Shown here piece after piece: positions 19,580 through 28,132 of a stretch of DNA of 64,000 nucleotides; the first letter of the stretch is position 1; each line of letters starts with the position of its first letter. A program made the position numbers and the translations under genes. The notes beneath the pieces were generated by a model, which saw nothing but the letters and a program-made list of their open reading frames with translations, was not told the DNA's origin and did no database searches. The stretch spans positions 23,053 to 87,052 of the forward strand of contig NZ_JABVXF010000023.1 of NCBI RefSeq assembly GCF_013349995.1, read 5' to 3'. This stretch comes from Pseudoalteromonas sp. 0303. GTDB taxonomy: Bacteria; Pseudomonadota; Gammaproteobacteria; Enterobacterales; Alteromonadaceae.

Positions 19580-20614
19580 ATGCAAGTATTACGTCCTATA
19601 ACAGCAAATGATTTTGCTGCGTTAAAACAAATTGCTATTGAATCTGGTCATGGTTTTACCTCTTTACCGGTTGACGACAATTTACTACAAGAAAAAATTG
19701 AACGCGCTGAACGCAGTTTTGCAAAAGATATTAATAAACCACAAGACGAAACCTATTTATTTGTATTAGAAGACAGTGAAACGGGTGACGTTATCGGCAC
19801 AACGGCTATCGAAGCTGCTGTAGGAATGTCGGTTCCTTTGTATCATTACCACCAAGGTAAAACTGTTCACCATTCACCTACTCTCAACGTATATAACACT
19901 GTTGATATTCTGAGTATGTGTAATGACTATACGGGTTGCTCTGAAATTTGTACCTTGTTCTTACGTGAGCAAAACCGCAAAGGCTTAACGGGTCGCTTTT
20001 TATCACGTTCTCGCTTTTTATTTATGGCCCAGCACAGCGAACGTTTTGCTGACACCATTATTGCAGAAATGCGCGGTGTAAGTGATGAAGACGGTCATTC
20101 ACCTTTTTGGCAGTGGTTACAAGAACACTTTTTTAGCATTGAGTTCCCGCAAGCTGATCACTTAGTGGGTTTAGGCGATAAAGTTTTTATCAGCGAGTTA
20201 ATGCCTAAGTACCCTATCTATGCCAACTTACTGAGCAAAAAAGCACAAGCTGTGATTGGTAAGGTTCATGAAAAAACCAAGCCTGCACTAAAACTTCTAG
20301 AAAAAGAAGGGTTTGAGCACCGTGGTTATGTTGACCTATTCGATGCAGGGCCAACTGTTGAAGCAAAGCTTGGCAATATTCGTAGTGTTCGTGAGTCACA
20401 AGTGTGCCCTATCACGATTGGTGAGCTTGCGCATATCAATGAGCAAAGCTCAGATACATTAGCTATCTGCAACCATGGTGTGAATGACTTTAGAGCCACA
20501 TTTACCAAACATGCTCATTATAACCACGCCAAGCACACCTTAATCATCAGCCAAGAAGTGGCAGATGCACTTAAATTAAAACAAGGGGATGCAGCACGGT
20601 TCTTCCGTTTGTAA
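19580..20614 (+). CDS. astA: Arginine N-succinyltransferase
   Basis: AstA transfers succinyl from succinyl-CoA to the alpha-amino group of arginine, the first step of the ammonia-producing AST pathway. The 344-residue length equals the family norm. The N-terminal GNAT-like part starts MQVLRPITANDF; conserved stretches are SGHGFTSLP, RKGLTGRFLSRSRFLF, ERFADTIIAEMRG and SPFWQWLQEHFFSIEF. The ATG at 19580 has GGAG seven bases upstream. A longer open frame from 19541 would include the intercistronic hairpin and is rejected. It sits 45 bases after astC and 18 before astD. Confidence 0.95.
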   Translation: MQVLRPITANDFAALKQIAIESGHGFTSLPVDDNLLQEKIERAERSFAKDINKPQDETYLFVLEDSETGDVIGTTAIEAAVGMSVPLYHYHQGKTVHHSPTLNVYNTVDILSMCNDYTGCSEICTLFLREQNRKGLTGRFLSRSRFLFMAQHSERFADTIIAEMRGVSDEDGHSPFWQWLQEHFFSIEFPQADHLVGLGDKVFISELMPKYPIYANLLSKKAQAVIGKVHEKTKPALKLLEKEGFEHRGYVDLFDAGPTVEAKLGNIRSVRESQVCPITIGELAHINEQSSDTLAICNHGVNDFRATFTKHAHYNHAKHTLIISQEVADALKLKQGDAARFFRL

Positions 20615-20632
20615 CCACTTAAGGAGTTTAAA

Positions 20633-22105
20633 ATGAGTGTCACAACTCAACTTATCGATAACCAATGGCAAGCTGGCCTTGGTCATGATTTTAGTTCAAT
20701 CAACCCAAGTAATGGCGAGGTTGTTTGGCAAGGTAAAACAGCTACGGCTGAACAAGTCGCTGATGCAATAAAAGCAGCTCGTAGTGCGCAGCTGGGCTGG
20801 GCTGATATGACTCTTGAAGAGCGTATCGTTATTCTTGAAAACTTTGCTGCAGAGCTTAAAGAGCACAGCGAAGAGTTTGCAACGATCATCGCCCGTGAAA
20901 CAGGTAAACCGCTTTGGGAAACACGTACTGAAGTAGGTGCAATGACGGGTAAAATCGCCATTTCAATCAGAGCCTATAACGAACGTACTGGGACCACAGA
21001 AAACCCAATGCCTGGCGCTAAAGCGTTTATTCGTCATAAGCCACATGGTGTTGTTGCGGTGTTTGGCCCATACAACTTCCCGGGTCACTTACCAAATGGC
21101 CATATTGTGCCAGCTATTTTAGCGGGTAATACAGTTGTATTTAAGCCATCAGAACTAACGCCTCATGTTGCTGAGTTCACCTTAAAACTTTGGCTAAAAG
21201 CAGGCTTACCAGCCGGTGTCATCAACCTTGTTCAAGGTGAAGTAGACACAGGTATTGCTCTTGCATCTCACCAAGATATTGATGGCTTATTCTTTACGGG
21301 TAGCTCAAATACAGGTCACCTATTGCATAAGCAATTTGCAGGTCACCCAGGTAAAATCTTAGCGCTGGAGATGGGTGGTAATAACCCACTGATCGTAAAA
21401 GATGTCGCAGATGTAAGTGCGGCTGTTCACGACATTATCCAGTCTGGTTTCATTACGTCTGGCCAACGTTGTACCTGTTCTCGTCGTTTATTCATTGAGA
21501 ACTCGGCAAATGGCGATGCAATTTTAGAAAAATTAATTGCTTCAACAAAAAATATTAAAGTAGCCGACAGCTTCAGCGAAGATCAACCGTTCATGGGTGC
21601 AATGATCAGCGAAAAAGCGGCTTTAGGTATGGTTGCAGCTCAGCAGCAGTTACTTGATATGGGAGCAACCTCTCTTGTCGAACTTAAGCATCTTGAACCG
21701 GGTACTGGTTTTGTAAGCCCTGGTATTATTGATGTAACGGCCGTTAAAGATATGCCTGATGAAGAGCACTTTGGTCCTCTTATCAAGGTTTATCGCTACA
21801 CAGATTTCGATAGCGCGATTAATGAAGCAAATAACACCTCATTTGGTTTATCTGCTGGTTTATTAAGTGATGATAGCGATGACTACCAGCATTTCTTAAA
21901 ACGTATTCGTGCCGGTATTGTTAACTGGAACCGACCAATTACAGGCGCATCAAGCGCTGCACCGTTTGGTGGTATTGGTGCCAGTGGTAACCACAGAGCG
22001 AGCGCTTATTACGCTGCTGACTACTGTGCTTACCCTGTTGCTTCTGTTGAAGCCGATAAAGTTAACTTACCACAGTCCCTTGCGCCGGGCTTAATTATTG
22101 AATAA
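20633..22105 (+). CDS. astD: Succinylglutamate-semialdehyde dehydrogenase
   Basis: This NAD-dependent aldehyde dehydrogenase oxidises N-succinylglutamate semialdehyde to N-succinylglutamate. Its 490 residues match the family. The Rossmann region has [18 protein letters not shown] and FTGSSNTG, the general base glutamate is in ALEMGGNNP, and the catalytic cysteine lies in [17 protein letters not shown] ribosome site precedes the ATG. It follows astA by 18 bases. The pathway also needs astB and astE, which are not in this window, so the AST genes of this organism are split between loci. Confidence 0.95.
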   Translation: MSVTTQLIDNQWQAGLGHDFSSINPSNGEVVWQGKTATAEQVADAIKAARSAQLGWADMTLEERIVILENFAAELKEHSEEFATIIARETGKPLWETRTEVGAMTGKIAISIRAYNERTGTTENPMPGAKAFIRHKPHGVVAVFGPYNFPGHLPNGHIVPAILAGNTVVFKPSELTPHVAEFTLKLWLKAGLPAGVINLVQGEVDTGIALASHQDIDGLFFTGSSNTGHLLHKQFAGHPGKILALEMGGNNPLIVKDVADVSAAVHDIIQSGFITSGQRCTCSRRLFIENSANGDAILEKLIASTKNIKVADSFSEDQPFMGAMISEKAALGMVAAQQQLLDMGATSLVELKHLEPGTGFVSPGIIDVTAVKDMPDEEHFGPLIKVYRYTDFDSAINEANNTSFGLSAGLLSDDSDDYQHFLKRIRAGIVNWNRPITGASSAAPFGGIGASGNHRASAYYAADYCAYPVASVEADKVNLPQSLAPGLIIE

Positions 22106-22111
22106 TTGTTT

Positions 22112-22126
22112 GGCGGCCTCGCCGCC
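22112..22126. other. GC-rich intercistronic hairpin between astD and the DUF1338 gene
   Basis: GGCGGC and GCCGCC arms enclose a CTC loop six bases after the astD stop and twelve before the next ribosome site (GAAGGA). No T run follows. It resembles the astC-astA hairpin in position, and may affect message stability more than termination. Confidence 0.55.
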
Positions 22127-22145
22127 TTAATTGAAGGAATTAAAC

Positions 22146-22949
22146 ATGCACACAGATGTAAACGCCCTATTTGAAAACCTATGGGACAACTATTTATCAG
22201 TTACGCCATCGGCAGTAAAAGTACATGAGTTACTTGGCTCAACACAAAAAGATGACGTGATTAACGATCACATCGCACTGCGTACTTTTAACCATGAAAA
22301 AATCGGTTTAGAAAAACTAGCTGCGCACTTTTTAGCTGTTGGCTACAAAGAATGCGGCGAGTACCATTTCGAAGCGAAAAAACTATACGCAAAGCACTTC
22401 GAACATTCAGATCCTAAGCAACCTAAAGTTTTCATTTCTGAATTACTTGTTGAGCAATGCTCAGAAGAATTACAAGCTATCGTTAACGACATGGTTGAAC
22501 AGATTGACGAAGACGCTGTAACAGCGGATAATTTCCTATATTCAGGTACACACTGGCAAGTAAGTTCAGACACTTACAAAAAGCTGCTAGCAGAAAGCGA
22601 ATATGCTGCATGGATGTCAGCATGGGGTTACCGTGCTAATCACTTTACCGTGAGCATCAATGAATTGGCTAAATTCGATGATATCGAAAGTGTAAACCAA
22701 GCACTTAAAGATGCAGGTTTTGCGCTAAATACATCTGGCGGCGAGATCAAAGGTTCACCAGAAGTATTACTCGAGCAATCTTCGACTCTTGCTGATGACA
22801 GCGAAGTTGAATTTAGCGATGGTGTTGTTGCCGTTCCGAGTTGTTTTTATGAGTTCGCTCTGCGTTACGCAAAACCAGATGGCGAGCTATACACAGGTTT
22901 TGTGGCAGCATCAGCTGACAAAATTTTTGAGAGCACCAATGCTCGATAA
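22146..22949 (+). CDS. DUF1338 protein, 2-oxoadipate dioxygenase/decarboxylase-like (HglS family)
   Basis: The 267-residue protein belongs to the DUF1338 family. Its characterised long members (HglS/YdcJ) are iron enzymes converting 2-oxoadipate to D-2-hydroxyglutarate in lysine catabolism. The HIALR motif (His42, Arg46) keeps the four-residue spacing of a metal histidine and substrate arginine in HglS. ANHFTVSIN (about residue 168) and FYEFALRYA (near 245) could supply the second histidine and the glutamate. It is much shorter than HglS, so its substrate may differ. GAAGGA precedes the ATG at 22146; a start 15 bases earlier is unlikely. It lies 40 bases after astD, pointing to amino-acid catabolism. 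Confidence 0.8.
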   Translation: MHTDVNALFENLWDNYLSVTPSAVKVHELLGSTQKDDVINDHIALRTFNHEKIGLEKLAAHFLAVGYKECGEYHFEAKKLYAKHFEHSDPKQPKVFISELLVEQCSEELQAIVNDMVEQIDEDAVTADNFLYSGTHWQVSSDTYKKLLAESEYAAWMSAWGYRANHFTVSINELAKFDDIESVNQALKDAGFALNTSGGEIKGSPEVLLEQSSTLADDSEVEFSDGVVAVPSCFYEFALRYAKPDGELYTGFVAASADKIFESTNAR

Positions 22950-22978
22950 GTAAGTTATATTTTAATACTCAGGTCATT

Positions 22979-23869
22979 ATGAAAAAACTAGCGTTTAACT
23001 ATCAAAAAAATCGTTTTTTTTATCAAATGGCTTGGGTATTTAACCTTCCTTTAGTACTTGTTGTAACATTTATTAGTATAACTGTTAAAGCCAATGAAAA
23101 GAGTGCTTTAACTATTCTAACTCCTTCCTATTTTGCAAATGAGTATGACGAAAAGAACATAAATCAACACTTTTATAAAGTGATTGAACCTGCGTTAAGT
23201 GATGAATTTCAGCTAAGTGTCCAATTCACTAATCACGCTCGGGTAATGAAACGCCTAGCAAGCGAAAAAACGAGTTGTACTTACAATGCGATTAAGACAC
23301 CCGAACGAGCTAAAAACATGTTGTTTTCAAACGTGCCTACTTATATGCACATGCAAAGACAACTGTTCGCTTTAAAGCCGAATATCGACAACATTCCATC
23401 TTCTGCATCCGTTGAAAGCCTTTTAGCAAATAAACAAATTTTTGGTGTTATAGGCTCTACAAGCTACCAACAACTGGACCCTATTTTTGAAAAGCATAAT
23501 ACGAAAATAGCTCATATCTATGGTGAAAACCCGTTTCTACAATTAAGTAAGTTACTACTAAATCGTCGTATTGATTATATCGTTGCGTATCGAGAGTCTT
23601 TATATTCGCACCTAGACGCGAAGCAATTAAAGTTGATCAGCTCACGAACGATAAAAGAATACCCTCAATTTATTAATGGCTTTTTTACCTGCAGTAAAAC
23701 CACGGCGGGTTATCGTGCCATTGCACTTATCGATGAATATATGAAAAGTGCAGAAATGGCTGCCTATATTCAGCAATTACACAACCAAAGTAATCACCCA
23801 GATGACGCAAAAGCCATGCTCAACATTTATACGCAAAGATATGGAATACGCTTCGAAAACAGTGACTAA
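22979..23869 (+). CDS. Periplasmic solute-binding-like protein (SBP_bac_3 type)
   Basis: The 296-residue product has a long N-terminal region with a hydrophobic core (residues 19-36, FNLPLVLVVTFISITVKA) that fits a signal peptide ending near residue 38. The mature part resembles amino-acid-type transporter binding proteins of the extracellular solute-binding family 3 without an adjacent permease. Segments such as TCTYNAIKTPERAKNMLFS and IFGVIGSTSYQQLD are typical of the divergent Alteromonadales versions, whose ligand is unknown. It begins 29 bases after the DUF1338 gene, so it may be part of the ast-linked transcript. The assignment rests on general pattern, not on a strict motif. Confidence 0.65.
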   Translation: MKKLAFNYQKNRFFYQMAWVFNLPLVLVVTFISITVKANEKSALTILTPSYFANEYDEKNINQHFYKVIEPALSDEFQLSVQFTNHARVMKRLASEKTSCTYNAIKTPERAKNMLFSNVPTYMHMQRQLFALKPNIDNIPSSASVESLLANKQIFGVIGSTSYQQLDPIFEKHNTKIAHIYGENPFLQLSKLLLNRRIDYIVAYRESLYSHLDAKQLKLISSRTIKEYPQFINGFFTCSKTTAGYRAIALIDEYMKSAEMAAYIQQLHNQSNHPDDAKAMLNIYTQRYGIRFENSD

Positions 23870-24041
23870 GCCAACTCGATTTGCTGCACAAAAATAACTC
23901 GAAATATTATAAAAAAATACTTGCGCAAATAAAAAAGCAGATCTATTATCTCGCCGCTTCTTGATGATAGCCAATCCGAGTACATTACAAACACTGTTTG
24001 TAGCAAGGCGATAGAGCAACTATCCAAGAGTGTATTTGATT

Positions 24042-24108
24042 GCACAGAACATACTGTGCGCTTAATAACACTCAACTGACTCGGACTTCCATTTTTTCCG
24101 AGCAGTTG
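24042..24108 (+). promoter_or_regulatory. Structured 5' leader of the PLP decarboxylase gene
   Basis: Two hairpins lie in tandem just before the decarboxylase gene. The first pairs GCACAG (24042-24047) with CTGTGC (24054-24059) across a 6-base loop. The second pairs CAACTG and CTCGGA (24073-24085, one bulged A) with TCCGAG and CAGTTG (24097-24108) across a T-rich loop. The second ends about ten bases before the GGAGAG ribosome site. No T run follows either stem. It may control translation or message stability; a link to polyamine or amino-acid sensing is a guess. Confidence 0.5.
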
Positions 24109-24128
24109 CTTAATTGCCGGAGAGTAAA

Positions 24129-25346
24129 ATGGCTATTTCAACAATTACACAAGACTTAACAATCAAAGTACCTGCAGCGTCGGTTGCTGCAAACGAACCA
24201 GTAGCACAACCATCAAACCAATTTATTGAACAGCTCGTTGCACAACATGGTGCGCCATTAATGGTGCTTGATTGTGAATCAGTTCGTCATCAATACCGTG
24301 CATTAAGCCGTGCGTTACCAGGTGTTGTTTTACACTTTGCATTAAAGCCACTTCCTCATCCTGCGGTTGTTCGTACGCTTTTAGAAGAAGGTGCTAGCTT
24401 TGATTTAGCAACCAGCGGCGAAGTTGACTTAGTCGCCAGCCAAGGCGTACCAAGTGACCGTACGATTCACACGCACCCAATCAAACGTGATCGTGATATC
24501 CGTGATGCACTTGAATACGGTTGCAATGTGTTTGTGGTTGATAACATCAACGAATTAGAAAAGTTCATTGCATATAAAGACCAGGTTGAGTTACTTGTTC
24601 GCTTAAGTTTTCGTAATGCGGAAGCATTCGCTGATTTATCGAAAAAATTTGGTTGTAGCCCAGCAATGGCCATTGAAATCATTAGCTATGCGCAACAATT
24701 AGGTATTCGTATCAAAGGGTTGTCGTTCCATGTTGGCTCGCAAACAGCAAGCCCAGCTAAATATGTCACTGCCATTGCTGCATGTAACCAAGTGATTAAC
24801 GACGTAGCCACATTAGGATTACCTGCGCTTAGTACGCTTGATATTGGCGGTGGTTTCCCAGTGCCTTACAACAAAGATGTGCTGCCAATTGATGAATTTT
24901 GTGCGCCTATTAATGATGCCTTAGCACAGTTACCAGAGACAGTTCGCGTAATTGCTGAACCAGGTCGCTTTATTGTAGCTAGTGCTGTAACCAGTGTTGC
25001 ATCAGTAATGGGTCAAGTGGTACGTGATGGCAAGCCTTGGTACTATTTAGATGATGGAATTTACGGCTCATTCAGTGGTTTATTGTTCGATGAAGCCTCG
25101 TACCCTATCGACTCGTTCAAACAATCAAACGAACGTGTTGAGTCAGTGTTAGCAGGCCCGACTTGCGATAGCATCGACGTAGTAAGTGAGTCAATCATGC
25201 TACCAAAATTAAACAATGGTGATTTAATCATCAGCCGTATGATGGGTGCTTACACATTAGCAACCGCAACAGATTTTAACTTCTTCAAACGTGCAGAAGT
25301 TATCGTACTGAATGATGTAGTTCAGGTTGACGCACTCACCGGTTAA
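24129..25346 (+). CDS. Fold-III PLP decarboxylase (ornithine/lysine decarboxylase family)
   Basis: The 405-residue enzyme has the alanine-racemase-fold decarboxylase layout of eukaryotic-type ornithine decarboxylase and bacterial lysine/ornithine decarboxylases. The PLP lysine is Lys73 in FALKPLPHP. HVGSQ, DIGGGFP, the phosphate-binding EPGRF and the catalytic-cysteine motif GPTCDSID (Cys346) are all present. The product would be putrescine or cadaverine. The start is the ATG at 24129 with GGAGAG upstream; an in-frame TTG 15 bases earlier overlaps that site. About the first 30 residues are a poorly conserved extension. It follows the ast-DUF1338-binding protein genes after a 259-base gap with hairpins, suggesting separate regulation. 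Substrate cannot be fixed from motifs. Confidence 0.9.
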   Translation: MAISTITQDLTIKVPAASVAANEPVAQPSNQFIEQLVAQHGAPLMVLDCESVRHQYRALSRALPGVVLHFALKPLPHPAVVRTLLEEGASFDLATSGEVDLVASQGVPSDRTIHTHPIKRDRDIRDALEYGCNVFVVDNINELEKFIAYKDQVELLVRLSFRNAEAFADLSKKFGCSPAMAIEIISYAQQLGIRIKGLSFHVGSQTASPAKYVTAIAACNQVINDVATLGLPALSTLDIGGGFPVPYNKDVLPIDEFCAPINDALAQLPETVRVIAEPGRFIVASAVTSVASVMGQVVRDGKPWYYLDDGIYGSFSGLLFDEASYPIDSFKQSNERVESVLAGPTCDSIDVVSESIMLPKLNNGDLIISRMMGAYTLATATDFNFFKRAEVIVLNDVVQVDALTG

Positions 25347-25361
25347 TCGTTTCCTCGACTA

Positions 25362-25430
25362 AAAGCATGTAAGGCAACATGCTTTAACTCTTAAAATGCA
25401 GCTGCTCATTCCAGCTGCATTTTTTTATTT
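25362..25430. terminator. Tandem hairpins and terminator between convergent genes
   Basis: A first stem pairs AAAGCATGT (25362-25370) with ACATGCTTT (25377-25385). A second pairs AAAATGCAGCTG (25393-25404) with CAGCTGCATTTT (from 25412) and runs into a T7 tract. The second is a good intrinsic terminator for the decarboxylase. Because A runs also precede the stem, it can serve the convergent QEGLA gene on the other strand. Confidence 0.85.
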
Positions 25431-25436
25431 CTTTGT

Positions 25437-26717
25437 TTAAAGAAAGAGTGGTTTGTAATCGTTTTCTAATTGTTCAAACGACAAGTTACCAATAAAACGA
25501 CCAAAGCTTAGCCAGGTTGCTAGGCCTCGTAAGTCTTTAAAGTGTGGTGGAATAAATTTAGGGTCTTCAATCACACCTAAATCATGTAATTGCGATATCA
25601 GTCTAAAATCATCAATTGAGATTTTACCGACCAATAACAAGTGCAATTGATCAATTCGACCTAACTGAATGGCAACTCGTATAAGGTTATACACCAACAC
25701 GAAACCTTTGATGTAGGCGATATCTTTGGTAAAAGGTAAGCCTGTTGCTGTACTGCCTCTAAACACCCGCTGAGTAAGCGTATAACTGTCGTCTTTACTC
25801 AAACCTTGCGCTACATAATCACGATAAATATCAACGAACTCCGCGCCATCAATAACCTTAGTAATACCTTGAATACGGTTCACTAATTTTGCTAAACGTC
25901 GTGGCGTCGACTTTAAAGTAATAATTTCGGTTAAGACAGCAAGGCCCTCTTGGGTCACTGTAGAGCTCGGTGTGCCTTTACTTAAACAGGTTAAATAGGG
26001 CTGAGCAAGACCGTTTTGCGTCGTCCCCACATGGATCCAGCCTTCATGCACCTCTAGAATATCTAGCTCTCTTTGAGAGAATTTAACATCTTGATTAAGT
26101 TTAATATTATTTGCACCTGCCGCAGCATCACTCACAATACCGTCGCTCAGAATAACCTCAACATCGATACCCGGCATCGTTTGAGCCACTTGTGATGCTA
26201 GAATTTTCACGGCATCTTGTGCATCTATGTTTTTTGGATCATCCGGTAAAATATCCGCATCAAGCATACTCTTTAGCGGCTGCTCAAGCATGGTTGCAAG
26301 CTCAGAAAGTGAAGGCTCTCCTGCATGGAATAAATCCTTGGGATGACCGAACAACTCAACTGACAAATCATGAAACTCTGGGGTACCACGATATTCAATC
26401 ATACTAAGTACGGTTTTATATTCAGTACACATCTTGCTCATGTATTGCGCAATAGGATTTAGCTGCCCTAACTGGCTGATGATATCGCGATTTAAATCAG
26501 AAAACGCGCGGCGCAACTCGCTTGGTACAAAACCAAGATCACGCTGTTGGTAATAGGCTTGATCAACCGTTGGGTTCTTTTGGCATTTATGCTTAAAAAA
26601 CTCTTCTTTGATTTGTTTATCCCAGTTGATCGCATCAAGAATACGAATGGGTGTTTGCAATGCGATTAAACGGTCAGATAACTCGCGTGTTTTTGCTAAT
26701 AATGCCTTATCTATCAT
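25437..26717 (-). CDS. DUF1704 / QEGLA-motif metallopeptidase-like protein
   Basis: The 426-residue protein carries the diagnostic TQEGLAVLTE segment (near residue 265) that names the flavohemoglobin-expression-modulating QEGLA-motif family (DUF1704). Some 30 residues earlier is VHEGWIHVGT, an HExxxH arrangement. DUF1704 proteins are related to the eukaryotic MATCAP tubulin carboxypeptidases, where HExxxH and the distal glutamate bind zinc, so a cytoplasmic metallocarboxypeptidase is the best family-based guess. The bacterial substrate is unknown. It is monocistronic, convergent with the decarboxylase, with no signal peptide. The start ATG at 26715-26717 begins MIDKALLAKTREL. Confidence 0.85.
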   Translation of the reverse strand: MIDKALLAKTRELSDRLIALQTPIRILDAINWDKQIKEEFFKHKCQKNPTVDQAYYQQRDLGFVPSELRRAFSDLNRDIISQLGQLNPIAQYMSKMCTEYKTVLSMIEYRGTPEFHDLSVELFGHPKDLFHAGEPSLSELATMLEQPLKSMLDADILPDDPKNIDAQDAVKILASQVAQTMPGIDVEVILSDGIVSDAAAGANNIKLNQDVKFSQRELDILEVHEGWIHVGTTQNGLAQPYLTCLSKGTPSSTVTQEGLAVLTEIITLKSTPRRLAKLVNRIQGITKVIDGAEFVDIYRDYVAQGLSKDDSYTLTQRVFRGSTATGLPFTKDIAYIKGFVLVYNLIRVAIQLGRIDQLHLLLVGKISIDDFRLISQLHDLGVIEDPKFIPPHFKDLRGLATWLSFGRFIGNLSFEQLENDYKPLFL

Positions 26718-26796
26718 GCTCTAGGCTCACTGTAAAATGAGCCTTGAGCATAGGCTAAATTTGCATAATAACAAAGTAAAATTAAGCGGTTTTGAG

Positions 26797-27663
26797 CTAA
26801 AATTCAGCGTGCTTAGAAACTAATTTTCCATCGTTGTAGAGAAGTAAACTGGGTACCGAATTAATACTATTTTCGATAAATAAATCATTACCATAATCGA
26901 TTGAAACCGGCATGGTTACAGCGAATTTATCTACATATTCTTGCACTGCACTTTGATCAGTCCACAGCTGACTCACTTTAACCTCGACATTAACTCCTTG
27001 CTCTGCCAGCGTATTAACGTGTTGCTGCGCTAGTACACACTGTTTTGCCATTGCAGGGCGCGTGTCGGCTAAGTACCAGTCGCACCACGTAGCGGTGAAC
27101 AGCACGGCTTTTTTACCTTTGTTCGGAATTACCAAAGGAGTCGCTTGGCCGTGCTTTTCGCCTAGTAAGCGCGCTTTATCAACTTTGCCATTGTGTGATA
27201 ACAAACGTAATGTGTTATCAAGCGGTTTATCAGCTTCGTGGCCTTGAAAAATCACCTTTTTATCACTATCGATCAACACATGAAACGGGGTGCCCATAAA
27301 TTCATAATGTTTAGCAACCTGGGCTGTGTGATCAGTAAATAGTGGCATAGTGAGCGAAAAGCGCTCTTTAACCTTAGCAACAGCGTGTGCATCATCATTA
27401 AGGTCAATATTAATAGCCAAAAATTGAATTTTATCGCCATACTGCTCATAAGCATGCTGAAAATGCGGCATTTGCTCCATACATGGCTTGCACCAAGTAG
27501 CCCAAAACTTTAAGTAAACAGGTTTCTTGCCTAAGTAACTGTCAAGTTTAACTATTTGCCCCGCTTCATTTTCTAACATCAGGGGAGCTGTATTTGCTGA
27601 TATGCTTTTGCTTACAAGCAACAAGCCTGTTAGTAGTATCAGGGGTATAAACTTATATTTCAT
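26797..27663 (-). CDS. Periplasmic TlpA/thioredoxin-like protein with a second degenerate domain
   Basis: The 288-residue protein has a signal peptide (residues 1-23, ending ISANT). A TlpA-like thioredoxin domain follows with WCKPC (Cys58, Cys61) in FWATWCKPCMEQMPHF and a cis-proline motif MGTPFHV. A second thioredoxin-like domain (about 184-285) has TATWCDWYLAD, where the second active-site cysteine is tyrosine (Cys194, Tyr197), and NSVPSLLLYNDG as its cis-proline segment. The first domain can do dithiol chemistry; the second keeps only one cysteine and may bind or transfer one thiol. It stands alone, 80 bases upstream of the QEGLA gene on the same strand. No heme-maturation genes are nearby. 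Confidence 0.88.
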   Translation of the reverse strand: MKYKFIPLILLTGLLLVSKSISANTAPLMLENEAGQIVKLDSYLGKKPVYLKFWATWCKPCMEQMPHFQHAYEQYGDKIQFLAINIDLNDDAHAVAKVKERFSLTMPLFTDHTAQVAKHYEFMGTPFHVLIDSDKKVIFQGHEADKPLDNTLRLLSHNGKVDKARLLGEKHGQATPLVIPNKGKKAVLFTATWCDWYLADTRPAMAKQCVLAQQHVNTLAEQGVNVEVKVSQLWTDQSAVQEYVDKFAVTMPVSIDYGNDLFIENSINSVPSLLLYNDGKLVSKHAEF

Positions 27664-27864
27664 TGTGTGTCCCTCAAATAAAATCTATCTTAAGTTTAAG
27701 GTAAGAGAAAATATTGTAAATTTCCGACATCTGCTATCTAAATGTGATTTTAGTGATTTATCGCAAAGTAAGGTTTTAAAAACACACAGCACGTTTAATA
27801 CCTGCATAAAATAGCACTAAACTTTTTATAGATCTGAAACGTATTACTTCAAAAAGGAGTCATC

Positions 27865-28125
27865 ATGAAAAATGAGCTAGACGGTAAATTAATTCTATCT
27901 GTGTATGAAAAAATCATTCAACACGGCGAAGATCATGAAGATGGAAAGCTTTATGAGGGTATTTGCGCTTTTTCGGATATCGATGGTTATACGGTATATC
28001 TAAAAGGCAGTGGTGTGTTACTGCGCTTTGGCTTTCATAATACCTATCACCTTGACTATCAACATGAAAAGAACAAAGAAGACTTTTTAAAGAAAGTGCT
28101 TTATATCGCAGAACAGGAACTGTAG
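27865..28125 (+). CDS. DUF3081-like small protein
   Basis: This 86-residue protein matches my recollection of the DUF3081 family of gammaproteobacteria, of unknown function. The DIDGYTVYLKGSGV and FHNTYHLDYQHEK segments are the most family-like. It has no signal peptide, membrane segment or cysteine pair, so it is probably cytoplasmic. A strong AAGGAG site precedes the ATG at 27865. It lies seven bases before the next small gene, with which it is probably cotranscribed. Confidence 0.75.
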   Translation: MKNELDGKLILSVYEKIIQHGEDHEDGKLYEGICAFSDIDGYTVYLKGSGVLLRFGFHNTYHLDYQHEKNKEDFLKKVLYIAEQEL

Positions 28126-28132
28126 AGAAGTA

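Noticed and set aside
24042..24059. LexA-type operator before the decarboxylase
   Set aside because: The arms are ACAG...CTGT, the reverse of the CTGT-N8-ACAG order; a hairpin explains the symmetry better.
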